The notes under the pieces were generated by a model that was not told where the DNA came from, did not search any database, and saw only the letters and a list, made by a program, of their open reading frames with translations. Positions 6,755-12,957 of a stretch of 12,957 nt of DNA are shown here, one piece after another. The position numbers and the translations under genes are program-made. Each line of letters starts with the position of its first letter. Positions within the stretch are counted from its first letter, which is position 1. Source of the stretch: CAZBGL01 sp964491375 (GTDB taxonomy: Bacteria > Desulfobacterota > Deferrisomatia > Deferrisomatales > Deferrisomataceae); the NCBI GenBank assembly GCA_964491375.1, contig CAZBGL010000246.1, positions 1 through 12,957 of the forward strand, read 5' to 3'.

Positions 6755-7576
6755 CTACCCCTTGACCCCGCCCTCGGTCAGGCCCGCCACGAGCCGGCGC
6801 TGGAACGCCAGGAACAGCGCGAGCACCGGCAGGGTCATCACCACCGAGGCGGCCATCACGCGGTCCCAGGCGGTGTGGTACGAGCTGAACAGGTGGTAGA
6901 GCCCCTTGGCCAGGGTGAACCGCCCGGGCGAGTCGATCAGGACGTAGGCCATGAGGAACTCGTTCCACGCGATGAGGAAGGTGTACACCCCCACCCCCAC
7001 CAGGGCCGGGGCCGAGAGCGGGAGCACCACCTGCAGGAGCACCTGGAGCCGGGTGCACCCGTCGGTCCGGGCCGCCTCCTCCAGTTCCCGGGGAAGCGCC
7101 CGGAAGTAGTTGGCCAGCACGTAGACCGACACGGGCAGGGTCTGGGCGAGGTAGGCCACCACCAGGCCGGTGAGGGTGTCGCGCAGCCCGGCCCGGGCCA
7201 GCACGGCGAACAGGGGCACCGCCAGGAGGATGGGCGGGATCAGGTACGCGAGCCCCAGGGCCGCCCCGGCCGCCCGCCGGCCCGGGAACCGCAGGCGCGC
7301 GAGCGCGTACGCGCCCGGGCCGGCCAGGAGCAGGTTCAGCCCCACGGTGGCCCCGGCCACCACGGCCGAGTTGAGCATGTACCGGAGGAACCCCTGCCGG
7401 AACCACACGTCCCGGTAGGCCTCCACGGTGGGTCGGGAGGGGAGGAACCGGGGAGGCACCGCGAACAGCTCCCCGAAATCCTTCAGCGACGAGGCCACCA
7501 TCCAGTAAAACGGGAACGCCACGGCCCCGGCCAGGCACAGGAGGAAACCGAGGCGCGCCCACCGGGCCCCGCTCAC
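6755..7576 (-). CDS. ABC transporter permease, MalG/UgpE-like
   Basis: An inner-membrane permease of 273 residues with six predicted membrane segments, at about 8-30, 65-92, 104-130, 134-158, 186-212 and 240-260. The cytoplasmic EAA loop that docks on the ATPase is clear at 167-186 (EEAARTDGCTRL and onward to LP). Length and layout fit the MalG/UgpE/LacG half of carbohydrate importers. I choose the GTG at 7574-7576: it overlaps the upstream permease stop as GTGA and has GGAGGG 5 nt before it. An ATG at 7597 would add seven residues but lacks such a ribosome site. It is translationally coupled to the first permease and should form a heterodimer with it. Confidence 0.92.
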   Translation of the reverse strand: MSGARWARLGFLLCLAGAVAFPFYWMVASSLKDFGELFAVPPRFLPSRPTVEAYRDVWFRQGFLRYMLNSAVVAGATVGLNLLLAGPGAYALARLRFPGRRAAGAALGLAYLIPPILLAVPLFAVLARAGLRDTLTGLVVAYLAQTLPVSVYVLANYFRALPRELEEAARTDGCTRLQVLLQVVLPLSAPALVGVGVYTFLIAWNEFLMAYVLIDSPGRFTLAKGLYHLFSSYHTAWDRVMAASVVMTLPVLALFLAFQRRLVAGLTEGGVKG

Positions 7577-8460
7577 CGCGCCCTCCCCCGGACCCATGCG
7601 GCCCCCCCGGCGAGCGCCACGGCCAGGAGCAGGCAGGCCCCGGCCGCCGCCGTTCCGAAGTCGTGGAGCCGGAACGCGGTGTCGTAGATCCACAGCGGCG
7701 TGACCCGGGTGCCGGCCGCCCCGCCGGTTAGCAGGAACACGTCGTCGAACTTGTTCACGGTCCAAAGGAACCGGACCGTGAACACCAGGGCCACCATGGC
7801 CCGGATCTCGGGCCACGTCACGTGGCGGAACCGCTGCCACGGCCCGGCGCCGTCCAGACGCGCCGCGTCGTAGAGCTCCGGGGGCACGGCCTGGAGCCGG
7901 GCGAGCACGAACAGCATGGCGAACGGGAAGTACCGCCATCCCTCGAACGCCACCACGGTCCAGAAGGCCAGGGGCCGGGTCGAAAGCCAAGCCACCGGCC
8001 CTCCGGTCCATCCGGCCGCCTGGAGCGCCCAGTTGGCCGCGCCGTACACCGGGTCGAGGAGCCACTTCCACACGAAGGCGACGGACACCGCCGGCGCCAC
8101 GTACGGAAACAGGAACAGGGTGCGGAAGACCGCCCGCCCGGCCACGGGCGCGTGCACCGCCAGGGCGGCCAGGACCCCGAGGAGCACGGACAGGGTCACG
8201 CCGCATGCGGCGTAGGCCAGCGTGACCCCCACCGATCCCCAGAACGCCCCGTCGAGTGCGAGCCGAGCGTAGTTGGCGAGCCCCGCAAAGGGCGCCCCCC
8301 CGGCCAGCGTGCCAAGGCGCACGGCGTGGAGGCTGGCCCAAGCGTTGTACAGGAGGGGGAACCCCACCACCCCGAGCACCGCCGCCAGGGGCGCCAGGAG
8401 CAGGGCCCAGGCGAACCGGGCCTCGGCCCGCCGGAGCACGTCGGCAAGGCCCGCGGGCAA
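7573..8460 (-). CDS. ABC transporter permease, MalF/UgpA-like
   Basis: A 295-residue inner-membrane permease with six predicted segments (about 14-38, 72-100, 108-134, 165-190, 220-240 and 268-288). The EAA loop is at about 198-217 (DAARLDGAGPWQRF, then WPEI), slightly degenerate in its first residue. It matches the UgpA/LacF class, lacking the extra N-terminal segments of Escherichia coli MalF. The start is uncertain. TTG at 8458-8460 is preferred because GGAGGGGGA lies directly upstream, 14 nt after the binding-protein stop. A GTG at 8437-8439 (288 residues) has no visible ribosome site. No ATG is available near the N-terminus. It overlaps the second permease by 4 nt. Confidence 0.88.
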   Translation of the reverse strand: MPAGLADVLRRAEARFAWALLLAPLAAVLGVVGFPLLYNAWASLHAVRLGTLAGGAPFAGLANYARLALDGAFWGSVGVTLAYAACGVTLSVLLGVLAALAVHAPVAGRAVFRTLFLFPYVAPAVSVAFVWKWLLDPVYGAANWALQAAGWTGGPVAWLSTRPLAFWTVVAFEGWRYFPFAMLFVLARLQAVPPELYDAARLDGAGPWQRFRHVTWPEIRAMVALVFTVRFLWTVNKFDDVFLLTGGAAGTRVTPLWIYDTAFRLHDFGTAAAGACLLLAVALAGGAAWVRGRAR

Positions 8461-8474
8461 ACCGGTTCCCCCTC

Positions 8475-9785
8475 CTACCGGCCCGGAGGCAGTTCGCGGA
8501 TCCGGGCGCCCAGCCACGCCGCCACCCGCTCCGGGGGCTCGCCCTCGTCCAGCAAAAGGCCGATGGCCTCGGGTACCCGCTTCGAGGCGTAGAGCGCCCC
8601 GATCCGCTCGCGGCCGCCGCCCAGGAACCCCCATCGACTCATCGCCTCCAGGCCCGAGGCCAGGGACCGCGGCAGCCCGGGGCCGTAGGGCCGGAACAGG
8701 GCCTGGCGAGCCCACGCCTCCCGGGCGGCCCGGCGCACGGGCATCTTGCCCCCGGGCGCCATGGCGAGCCACCGGGCGTATCCTTCTTTCAGCAGGAACC
8801 GCGCCCACCGGCGCGCCGGGGAGCCGGCCCCTTTCAGGATGCCCAGCGCGTACACCTCGCCGTACACCGCCGGCCCGCCGCCGGGGCCGCGAATCGCGGC
8901 CACGAACCCGGTCCGGCGGGCCAGGTCCGGCCGGTCGGGCCGGTGGTCGGCCACCAGCCCCGCGATGTCATCCACGATGTAGGGGGAGTAGAAGATCATG
9001 GCCGCCCGGTCGGTCAGGTAGTACTGCCGGGCCTGGCGCCAGTAGGTGTGCCCCGGCGCGGCGTACCGGGCGAGCTCGCGGTAGAAGCCCAGGGCTTCCA
9101 CCATCCGCGGGTCGTCCGCATACCGGCCGCGTTCGTCGAACAGGCGGGCACCGGCCGCGAGCGCCAGGTGCTCGAACACCTGCTGGGTGTACACCTGCCG
9201 GGGGTGGGTACCCAGGACCACCCCGAACCGGGACGCCGCGGGGTCGTGCAGGGCCCGCGCCGCCGCCAGGATGCGTTCCCACGAATCGGGCGGGGAGAGG
9301 CCGTGCTCCTCGAACCAGTCCCTGCGGTACCAGATCCCCTGGACCCAGGCGTCCAGGGGCACGGCCGCGTACCCCGACCCGTCCGGGGTGCGGCACAGGT
9401 TCAAGGGGCCGGGGTAGAACCCCTCCTCGCCCAGTTCCCGGACCAGCCCGGTCGCCGCCTCGGCGTCCAGGAGCCCCTCGGCCGCGTACTGGACCACCTG
9501 GGTGAGCCCGAGCTGCACCACGTCGGGGAGTTCCCCGGCCGCGCTGGCCGCCGCCAGTTTCTCGGGCAGGGCGTTCTCGTCCACCGGCACCACGCGCACC
9601 GTGGCCGAGGGGTCGGCCCGGCCGAACTCGCGGGCCAGATCCTCCTGCACGGCCATGCGGTCGGGTTCCACCTCGGCGGTCCAGAACACCACCTCGGAGG
9701 TTTGGGGAGATCTCCGGCAGCCCGCCGCGAGGACAAGCGCCGCCCCCAGAACACCGAGCCACCCGATGCGGCCCCAGGAGCCCGT
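8475..9785 (-). CDS. Extracellular solute-binding lipoprotein, family 1 (carbohydrate ABC importer), apparent ACG start
   Basis: This is the ligand-binding subunit of the importer, about 436 residues, anchored to the cell envelope as a lipoprotein. Residues 1-23 form a short lipoprotein signal: one Arg near the start, a hydrophobic core and the lipobox LAAGC with Cys23. The mature part has family 1 landmarks: a DAWVQGIWYRRDWFEEHG stretch, a following SWERILAAARAL and a late GGKMPVRR. No ATG, GTG or TTG exists in frame between the upstream gene's stop and the lipobox. The best-placed codon is ACG (9783-9785), 6 nt after AGGGAGG (9792-9798). An upstream TTG near 9898 would lie inside the preceding gene and put a long charged tail before the signal, which is implausible. 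Either ACG is used or an original ATG has changed by one base or a read error. The ligand is unknown; a sugar or polyol derivative is likely from the family. Confidence 0.88.
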   Translation of the reverse strand, partial: TGSWGRIGWLGVLGAALVLAAGCRRSPQTSEVVFWTAEVEPDRMAVQEDLAREFGRADPSATVRVVPVDENALPEKLAAASAAGELPDVVQLGLTQVVQYAAEGLLDAEAATGLVRELGEEGFYPGPLNLCRTPDGSGYAAVPLDAWVQGIWYRRDWFEEHGLSPPDSWERILAAARALHDPAASRFGVVLGTHPRQVYTQQVFEHLALAAGARLFDERGRYADDPRMVEALGFYRELARYAAPGHTYWRQARQYYLTDRAAMIFYSPYIVDDIAGLVADHRPDRPDLARRTGFVAAIRGPGGGPAVYGEVYALGILKGAGSPARRWARFLLKEGYARWLAMAPGGKMPVRRAAREAWARQALFRPYGPGLPRSLASGLEAMSRWGFLGGGRERIGALYASKRVPEAIGLLLDEGEPPERVAAWLGARIRELPPGR

Positions 9786-9791
9786 GCCGGA

Positions 9792-9798
9792 CCTCCCT
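9792..9798 (-). promoter_or_regulatory. Shine-Dalgarno site placing the binding-protein start at ACG
   Basis: AGGGAGG on the minus strand lies 6 nt before the ACG codon at 9783-9785. This is ideal spacing for initiation, and the resulting signal peptide is of normal length (22 residues before the lipobox Cys). It is the main reason to set the start there. Confidence 0.55.
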
Positions 9799-9816
9799 GG
9801 CGCCTTCCGGAGGCCG

Positions 9817-10311
9817 TCAGGACGCCGGGCCGGTATCCGGCTCCACGTGGGCGTCCAGCAGGTCCACCAGCGTCTTGAGCACGTGAAAGATCTCAACCGA
9901 GTCCTCCTCGCCGAACCGGGGCGCGCCCTCCAGTTCCCCGAGGGCGGCTGCCGAGAGTACGGCCAGAAGGGGTTCCTGACGGCTGGGCTCGGGAGCCGGG
10001 CCGTTCTCGCCGAGGCTGGCCATCCACCGGCACGTGGCCTGGTAGGTTTCCTCCAGCGCCTCGAACGAGGGCACCCGCACCCGGCCCGGGTAGTACGCCT
10101 CGAAGCACCGGATGGTGAGCACACAGCAGTGGGCGGTCCAGGCCATCACATCGCCCGGCTTGGCGTCCAGGGTCTCCAGAAGGGGCGGCAGCACCTCCGG
10201 GTACCGGCGAAGGTAGTCGTCCCACAGGGCCTGCATGTCCTCCACCGGGAGGTGACCGAGGGACTGGGCGGTCTCTTCGATGAAGGCGAGGGGGATCGGT
10301 GTCACCGACAT
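9817..10311 (-). CDS. Unrecognised 164-residue soluble protein heading the ABC transporter operon
   Basis: I do not recognise this family. The protein is acidic and mostly helical by appearance, with no signal peptide or membrane segment. Residues 1-100 are rich in aromatic and Leu-containing amphipathic helices (for example EDMQALWDDYLRRYPEVLPP at 24-43), and contain Cys 62, 63 and 69 plus one near 93, with His61 beside the Cys pair. Residues about 100-112 form a Pro/Glu-rich linker, and a second helical part (about 113-156) ends in VEIFHVLKTLVDLLDAH. The ATG at 10309-10311 follows GGAGTGA. The stop is 31 nt before the apparent start of the binding protein, so it is probably the first gene of the importer operon. 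It could be a cytoplasmic regulator or accessory factor, but no DNA-binding motif is visible. Base composition matches its neighbours. Confidence 0.75.
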   Translation of the reverse strand: MSVTPIPLAFIEETAQSLGHLPVEDMQALWDDYLRRYPEVLPPLLETLDAKPGDVMAWTAHCCVLTIRCFEAYYPGRVRVPSFEALEETYQATCRWMASLGENGPAPEPSRQEPLLAVLSAAALGELEGAPRFGEEDSVEIFHVLKTLVDLLDAHVEPDTGPAS

Positions 10312-10646
10312 GGTTCACTCCGCGGACAGGGGAAGGGAAGGACGGCAGCAGTTTACCGCAACCCGGTGAGAGGAGCGAGGGACGGGCGTGGGGACGTCCA
10401 CCCGGGCACACTTCCGGGGCCCCGTGGCCGCCCCAGGGCTCGAACGACCCCCTGGCCCCTGTCGCGCCCCCCGTCTCACGCCCGGGAGGTCCCCCCCGGC
10501 TCGGGCGGAACACCGTATGGAACCCCGCCGCGGCGACCCGCCGCCCGGAAACCCCGGGGCCGCTCCTCGGCCTCGGAAGGGTCCGTGCCCCGTAAACGGG
10601 CCGCTCCGCGGTCGGGAGGCGCCCGCGGGCGGGGCGGCTCCCCTCG
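10312..10646. other. 335-bp intergenic region without a recognisable gene
   Basis: It lies between the GAPDH stop and the 164-residue gene start. It is extremely G+C-rich with many short C and G runs. Apparent open readings on both strands are Pro/Gly/Arg-rich and look like base-composition artefacts. The GAPDH-proximal end holds a hairpin (10614-10642). Near the other end, on the minus strand, GGTAAACT about 40 nt before the 164-residue gene resembles a -10 element but has no matching -35. No tRNA, riboswitch or repeat family was recognised. Confidence 0.6.
10614..10642 (-). terminator. GC-rich hairpin after GAPDH
   Basis: On the minus strand GGGAG (10642-10638) pairs with CTCCC (10618-10614), and an inner GCCC/GGGC pair can extend the stem past a small internal loop. 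It begins 4 nt after the TAA stop. No U-tract follows, so its role as a terminator is tentative. Confidence 0.3.
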
Positions 10647-11687
10647 TTACAGCAGTCCGTCCATCCGGGCGATTTTCTCCAACAGGTCCACCACCCGGCA
10701 GGCGTATCCCCACTCGTTGTCGTACCAGGCCACCACCTTGGCCATGCGGTCCTTGCGCACGTGGGTGAGCAGGCTGTCGAAGATGGCCGAGTGGGGATTG
10801 TTGATGATGTCCACCGACACGATGGGATCCGTGCAGTACTCCATGATCCCTTTGAGTTCGCCCTCGCAGGCCGCCTCCATGGCCTCGTTGATCTCCTCGG
10901 CCGTGGCCTTCTTCTCCAGCATCACGGTGAGGTCGATCACCGAGCCGGTGGGCACCGGCACCCGGAACGCGAGCCCTTCGATCTTGCCCTCGAGTTCGGG
11001 GATCACCCGGCCCAACGCCTTGGCCGCTCCGGTGGAGGTGGGGATGATCGAAAGCGTGGCCATCCGTGCCCGCCGGAAGTCCTTGTGGGGGTAGTCGAAC
11101 AGGCGCTGGTCGTTGGTGAACGCGTGCACCGTGGTGAGGTACCCCTTGCGGATGCCGAAGTGCTCCAGCAGCACCTTGGCCACCGGCGCCGCGCAGTTGG
11201 TGGTGCACGACGAGTTGGAGATGATCGTGTGTTCCGGCCGGAGGATGTGGTCGTTGACGCCCATCACGATGGTGGCCTCGAGCGGATCCTTGGAGGGCAC
11301 GGTGAGCACCACCCGCTTGGCCCCGGAGCGCAGGTGTCCTTCCAACTGGGCCACTTGCCGGAACACGCCCGTGGCCTCCACCACGTAGTCCACACCCAGC
11401 TCCTTCCACGGGAGATCGAGCGGATCGCTGCTGCGGCGGCTGGGCCCGGTCAGCACCCGGACCTCGTGGCCGTCGATCACGAGGCTGTTCTCGCGCACCT
11501 CCACGCGGCCCGGGAACGGACCGTGGATCGAGTCGAACTTGGTCACGAGCCCCAGCGCATCCACGGGTGCCAGGTCGTGAATCGCCACGAACTCGAATGC
11601 GCCTCCGAACATTCCCTTCTTCTTGGCCGCGCGGAGCACCAGCCGGCCGATCCGTCCGTACCCGTTGATCGCGATGCGTGCAGGCAT
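10647..11687 (-). CDS. gap: Glyceraldehyde-3-phosphate dehydrogenase, type I phosphorylating
   Basis: A cytoplasmic enzyme converting glyceraldehyde-3-phosphate, NAD+ and phosphate to 1,3-bisphosphoglycerate, reversible for gluconeogenesis. At 346 residues it is slightly longer than the usual 330-340. The NAD-binding GYGRIGR is at 9-15, and Asp38 after the second strand is the residue that normally holds the adenine ribose, pointing to NAD rather than NADP. The catalytic motif SNSSCTTNC is at 157-165 with Cys161, His188 is in TTVH, and IPTSTGAAKA begins near 214. The C-terminal WYDNEWGY is intact. The ATG at 11685-11687 has a strong AGGAGG 7 nt before it. The gene stands alone: no pgk, tpi or other glycolytic gene is adjacent. 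Small oddities are SNSS where SNAS is common and His37 where Asn often precedes the Asp; neither should abolish activity. Confidence 0.97.
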   Translation of the reverse strand: MPARIAINGYGRIGRLVLRAAKKKGMFGGAFEFVAIHDLAPVDALGLVTKFDSIHGPFPGRVEVRENSLVIDGHEVRVLTGPSRRSSDPLDLPWKELGVDYVVEATGVFRQVAQLEGHLRSGAKRVVLTVPSKDPLEATIVMGVNDHILRPEHTIISNSSCTTNCAAPVAKVLLEHFGIRKGYLTTVHAFTNDQRLFDYPHKDFRRARMATLSIIPTSTGAAKALGRVIPELEGKIEGLAFRVPVPTGSVIDLTVMLEKKATAEEINEAMEAACEGELKGIMEYCTDPIVSVDIINNPHSAIFDSLLTHVRKDRMAKVVAWYDNEWGYACRVVDLLEKIARMDGLL

Positions 11688-11834
11688 GGCTCACCCTCCT
11701 GAGATCCGAGGAGAAACGACAGGGGCGACGCGTCCAGGGTACTGTGGATCGGACGGAACACAAGGGGAGTTGAGCGTCGGGGTTCCCTCGAACGTGCCCT
11801 TTGTCTCCGGAGCGGCCCTTCCCCCGCGATGCCC

Positions 11835-11866
11835 CCTCCCGGGGCCGGCCGGGTTCGAACGGGAGG
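11835..11866 (-). terminator. Hairpin with 7-bp arms between the CxC-protein gene and GAPDH
   Basis: CCTCCCG (11835-11841) and CGGGAGG (11860-11866) are perfect inverted repeats around an 18-nt centre that holds GGCCGG and GTTCGAAC. It lies about 23 nt after the stop of the 222-residue gene, downstream of a smaller hairpin. No U-tract is present. It may act as a 3'-end stabiliser or terminator in either direction. Confidence 0.3.
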
Positions 11867-11868
11867 CG

Positions 11869-11883
11869 TGCGGCCTCGCCGCA
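11869..11883 (-). terminator. Small hairpin just after the CxC-protein stop
   Basis: On the minus strand TGCGGC, a GAG loop and GCCGCA make a perfect 6-bp stem beginning 5 nt after the stop codon at 11889. The bases after it are CGCCTCCC, so it lacks a U-tract. Together with the hairpin at 11835-11866 it marks the probable end of this transcript. Confidence 0.3.
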
Positions 11884-11888
11884 GCCCT

Positions 11889-12557
11889 TCATCCGCCGGG
11901 CTTGAGCCGGGCCGCGATGGCGTCGTCGATGTCGGTGGGAGCGAGGCCGGCCCGCTGGAACTTCTGCCCCCAGGTGGCCCTGCCGGCCAGCACCTCGCCG
12001 AACACGGCCGCCGGGTCCTCGCCGGTGACCCGGTAGAGGAGGCAGGCCGCCACGGCCGCCCCGTCGGGGGCGCCCCGTTCCCGGAGGCGCCGGATCCGTT
12101 CCCCGGGCACCCCGAGGCGCTCCTCCAGAACCCGGTCCACCACCGGCGCGGCCCGTCCCGTTTGCACGGCCTTGGAGAGCTCGGGGTCGAGGCGCGCCGG
12201 ATCCACCCCCAGGGAAGCCACGGCCCGGGCCCACGATCCCGCGCGGGAGCGGGCGTGGAGCAGGTCTCGGGCGTTCAGGCCCGTGCGGGCCGCCACGGCG
12301 TGGGCGATCCACAGGTCCTCGGGGGGCGTGCCGGTCATGAGGGCGCGCACGATCGTTCCCTTGGAGATCCCGAACGCGGCGGCGAGCAGCGAGTTCCTCG
12401 AGGTGGCCAGGATGTAGGCGTCGGCCGCCTCGGGCCGGCCGGGATCGTACGAGCGGTCCCGGAAACAGTGGCAGGTCACGGTGGAAGCGGCCTCGGCAGG
12501 GGGCGTGGCCAGGCAGGCGAGCACCAGCCCGAGGATTCCGATCGTTCGCGCGCGCAT
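11889..12557 (-). CDS. Exported CxC protein of unknown function with an internal repeat
   Basis: A 222-residue protein with a Sec signal peptide: Arg 2 and 4, hydrophobic core 6-17 and a likely cleavage after AEA (21-23). Immediately after the predicted cleavage comes CHCFRDRSYDP (29-39), a close CxC pair that could bind metal or form a redox-active disulfide. The rest looks helical and has no other Cys except Cys172. Residues about 81-131 and 166-217 share a pattern: a helix with Ala-Leu residues, then TG (92-93 and 178-179), then W (109 and 196), then a Gly-x-x-Pro turn and a final helix, suggesting a duplicated module. I recall similar uncharacterised proteins in Desulfuromonadia-type bacteria but cannot name a family. 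The ATG at 12555-12557 follows GGAGGG. It is probably periplasmic and monocistronic; GAPDH starts about 200 bp downstream. Confidence 0.8.
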   Translation of the reverse strand: MRARTIGILGLVLACLATPPAEAASTVTCHCFRDRSYDPGRPEAADAYILATSRNSLLAAAFGISKGTIVRALMTGTPPEDLWIAHAVAARTGLNARDLLHARSRAGSWARAVASLGVDPARLDPELSKAVQTGRAAPVVDRVLEERLGVPGERIRRLRERGAPDGAAVAACLLYRVTGEDPAAVFGEVLAGRATWGQKFQRAGLAPTDIDDAIAARLKPGG

Positions 12558-12728
12558 CGGGTGCCCTCCGTTGCGGGTCCGGATGAGCTCGTTCGGGGCG
12601 GCCGTCGGCCGCGCAGGCGCGGCTCCGGGCCACCGGTATGCCCGTCCCTTTTATCTCTTCGGCCCGGCCGCCGCCATGATCCACGTCAACGGGCCGGTTC
12701 TCATGGAGATTTAATGTTCGGCTAATGA

Positions 12729-12743
12729 CCGCTTCATGAGCGG
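12729..12743. repeat. Inverted repeat in the divergent intergenic region
   Basis: CCGCT, a TCATG centre and AGCGG form 5-bp arms. It lies in an AT-richer island (about 12700-12770) between the divergent CxC-protein and ABC ATPase genes. It could be an operator or a weak RNA hairpin; short arms make chance occurrence possible. Confidence 0.3.
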
Positions 12744-12755
12744 ATGTCACCTTCT

Positions 12756-12771
12756 GGACGGTTATGCGTCC
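12756..12771. repeat. Second inverted repeat upstream of the plus-strand ABC ATPase
   Basis: GGACG, a GTTATG centre and CGTCC form 5-bp arms ending 39 nt before the ATPase ATG. It follows the repeat at 12729-12743 after 12 nt. The pair may form leader structure or protein-binding sites for the plus-strand gene, but no promoter hexamers were convincing around it. Confidence 0.3.
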
Positions 12772-12810
12772 GGACGGCAGAAGCGGTTCCTGGCCCACAG
12801 GAGGAATCCC

Positions 12811-12957
12811 ATGATCCAGGCCGAGAACCTCACCAAGTACTACGGCGACGTGAAGGCCCTGGACGGGGTCTCGTTCCACGTGGAGCAAGGGGAGATCGTG
12901 GGGCTGCTGGGCCCCAACGGCGCCGGCAAGACCACGGCCATGAAGATCCTCACCTGC
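12811..12957 (+). CDS. ABC transporter ATPase, ABC-2/GldA-like, N-terminal fragment cut by window edge
   Basis: This is the only clear plus-strand gene. The 49 visible residues start at an ATG preceded by AGGAGG 6 nt upstream. They show the A-loop context NLTKYYGDVKALDGVSF at 6-22 (Tyr10 or Tyr11 as the likely adenine-stacking residue) and Walker A GPNGAGKTT at 35-43, followed by AMKILTC. GPNGAGKTT and the MKILT ending are typical of ABC-2-type exporter ATPases such as GldA, in contrast to the GPSGCGKST of the importer ATPase elsewhere in this window. Permeases would be expected downstream, beyond the edge. The exported substrate cannot be inferred. It is divergent from the exported CxC gene with 253 bp between starts. 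Confidence 0.88.
   Translation, partial: MIQAENLTKYYGDVKALDGVSFHVEQGEIVGLLGPNGAGKTTAMKILTC

Noticed and set aside
11700..11800. Sigma-70 promoter for GAPDH (TTGTGT, 16 bp, TACCCT on the minus strand)
   Set aside because: Each hexamer matches only about half the consensus, so it is not better than chance in this region.
11841..11866. tRNA-like T-arm signature around GTTCGAAC
   Set aside because: The flanking 5-nt stems required for a T-arm do not pair and no acceptor, D or anticodon arm is present nearby.
12751..12771. Sigma-54 promoter resembling CTGG...GC upstream of the plus-strand ATPase
   Set aside because: Only 8 nt separate GG and GC, whereas the -24/-12 type needs 10, and the flanking consensus bases are absent.
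10315..12888. 857-codon minus-strand reading across GAPDH and the CxC gene
   Set aside because: It is out of frame with both clear genes, crosses their intergenic regions and is low-complexity Arg/Gly/Pro; a base-composition artefact.

Overview
The window is a very G+C-rich bacterial chromosomal segment with tightly packed genes, almost all on the minus strand. GTG starts are frequent and several genes overlap as GTGA. I see no insertion sequence, phage gene, CRISPR array, tRNA or rRNA. The gene mix fits a high-GC anaerobe of the Desulfobacterota, perhaps near Deferrisoma or the Desulfuromonadia: an NADH-oxidoreductase module of the NuoE/NuoF/HoxU type, a phosphorylating GAPDH and an exported CxC protein. 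That placement is inference from gene style, not from a marker gene.

Layout, left to right. (1) Positions 1-2271, minus: a transcription unit reading small zinc-ribbon protein, then UvrD/Rep-family helicase, then the N-terminus of a carbon-nitrogen hydrolase cut by the window edge. Both junctions are GTGA overlaps. (2) Positions 2376-5492, minus: a three-gene redox operon reading NuoE-like, then NuoF-like with extra iron-sulfur domains, then a HoxU/NuoG-N-terminus-like ferredoxin subunit. Together they form a complete NAD(P)H diaphorase head with no catalytic partner beside it. A sigma-70-like promoter and a perfect 13-bp palindrome lie upstream. (3) Positions 5671-10311, minus: an unrecognised 164-residue protein followed by a complete carbohydrate-type (CUT1-like) ABC importer: lipoprotein binding protein, two permeases and a MalK/UgpC-type ATPase. 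None of the four transporter genes appears to start with ATG, and the binding protein appears to start at ACG. (4) Positions 10647-11687, minus: a standalone GAPDH. (5) Positions 11889-12557, minus: an exported CxC protein of unknown function with an internal repeat. (6) From 12811, plus: the start of an ABC-2/GldA-type ATPase, divergent from the rest and cut by the right edge.

How they may work together: the redox operon would pass electrons between NAD(P)H and an unseen partner through FMN and a chain of Fe-S clusters. The ABC importer would bring in an organic solute, probably a sugar or polyol derivative, and GAPDH would serve central carbon flow. The helicase unit is housekeeping DNA metabolism. 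The points most worth a second look are the orphan diaphorase with its altered HoxU-like subunit and altered NADH-site motif, the ACG start, and the two unassigned proteins of 164 and 222 residues.
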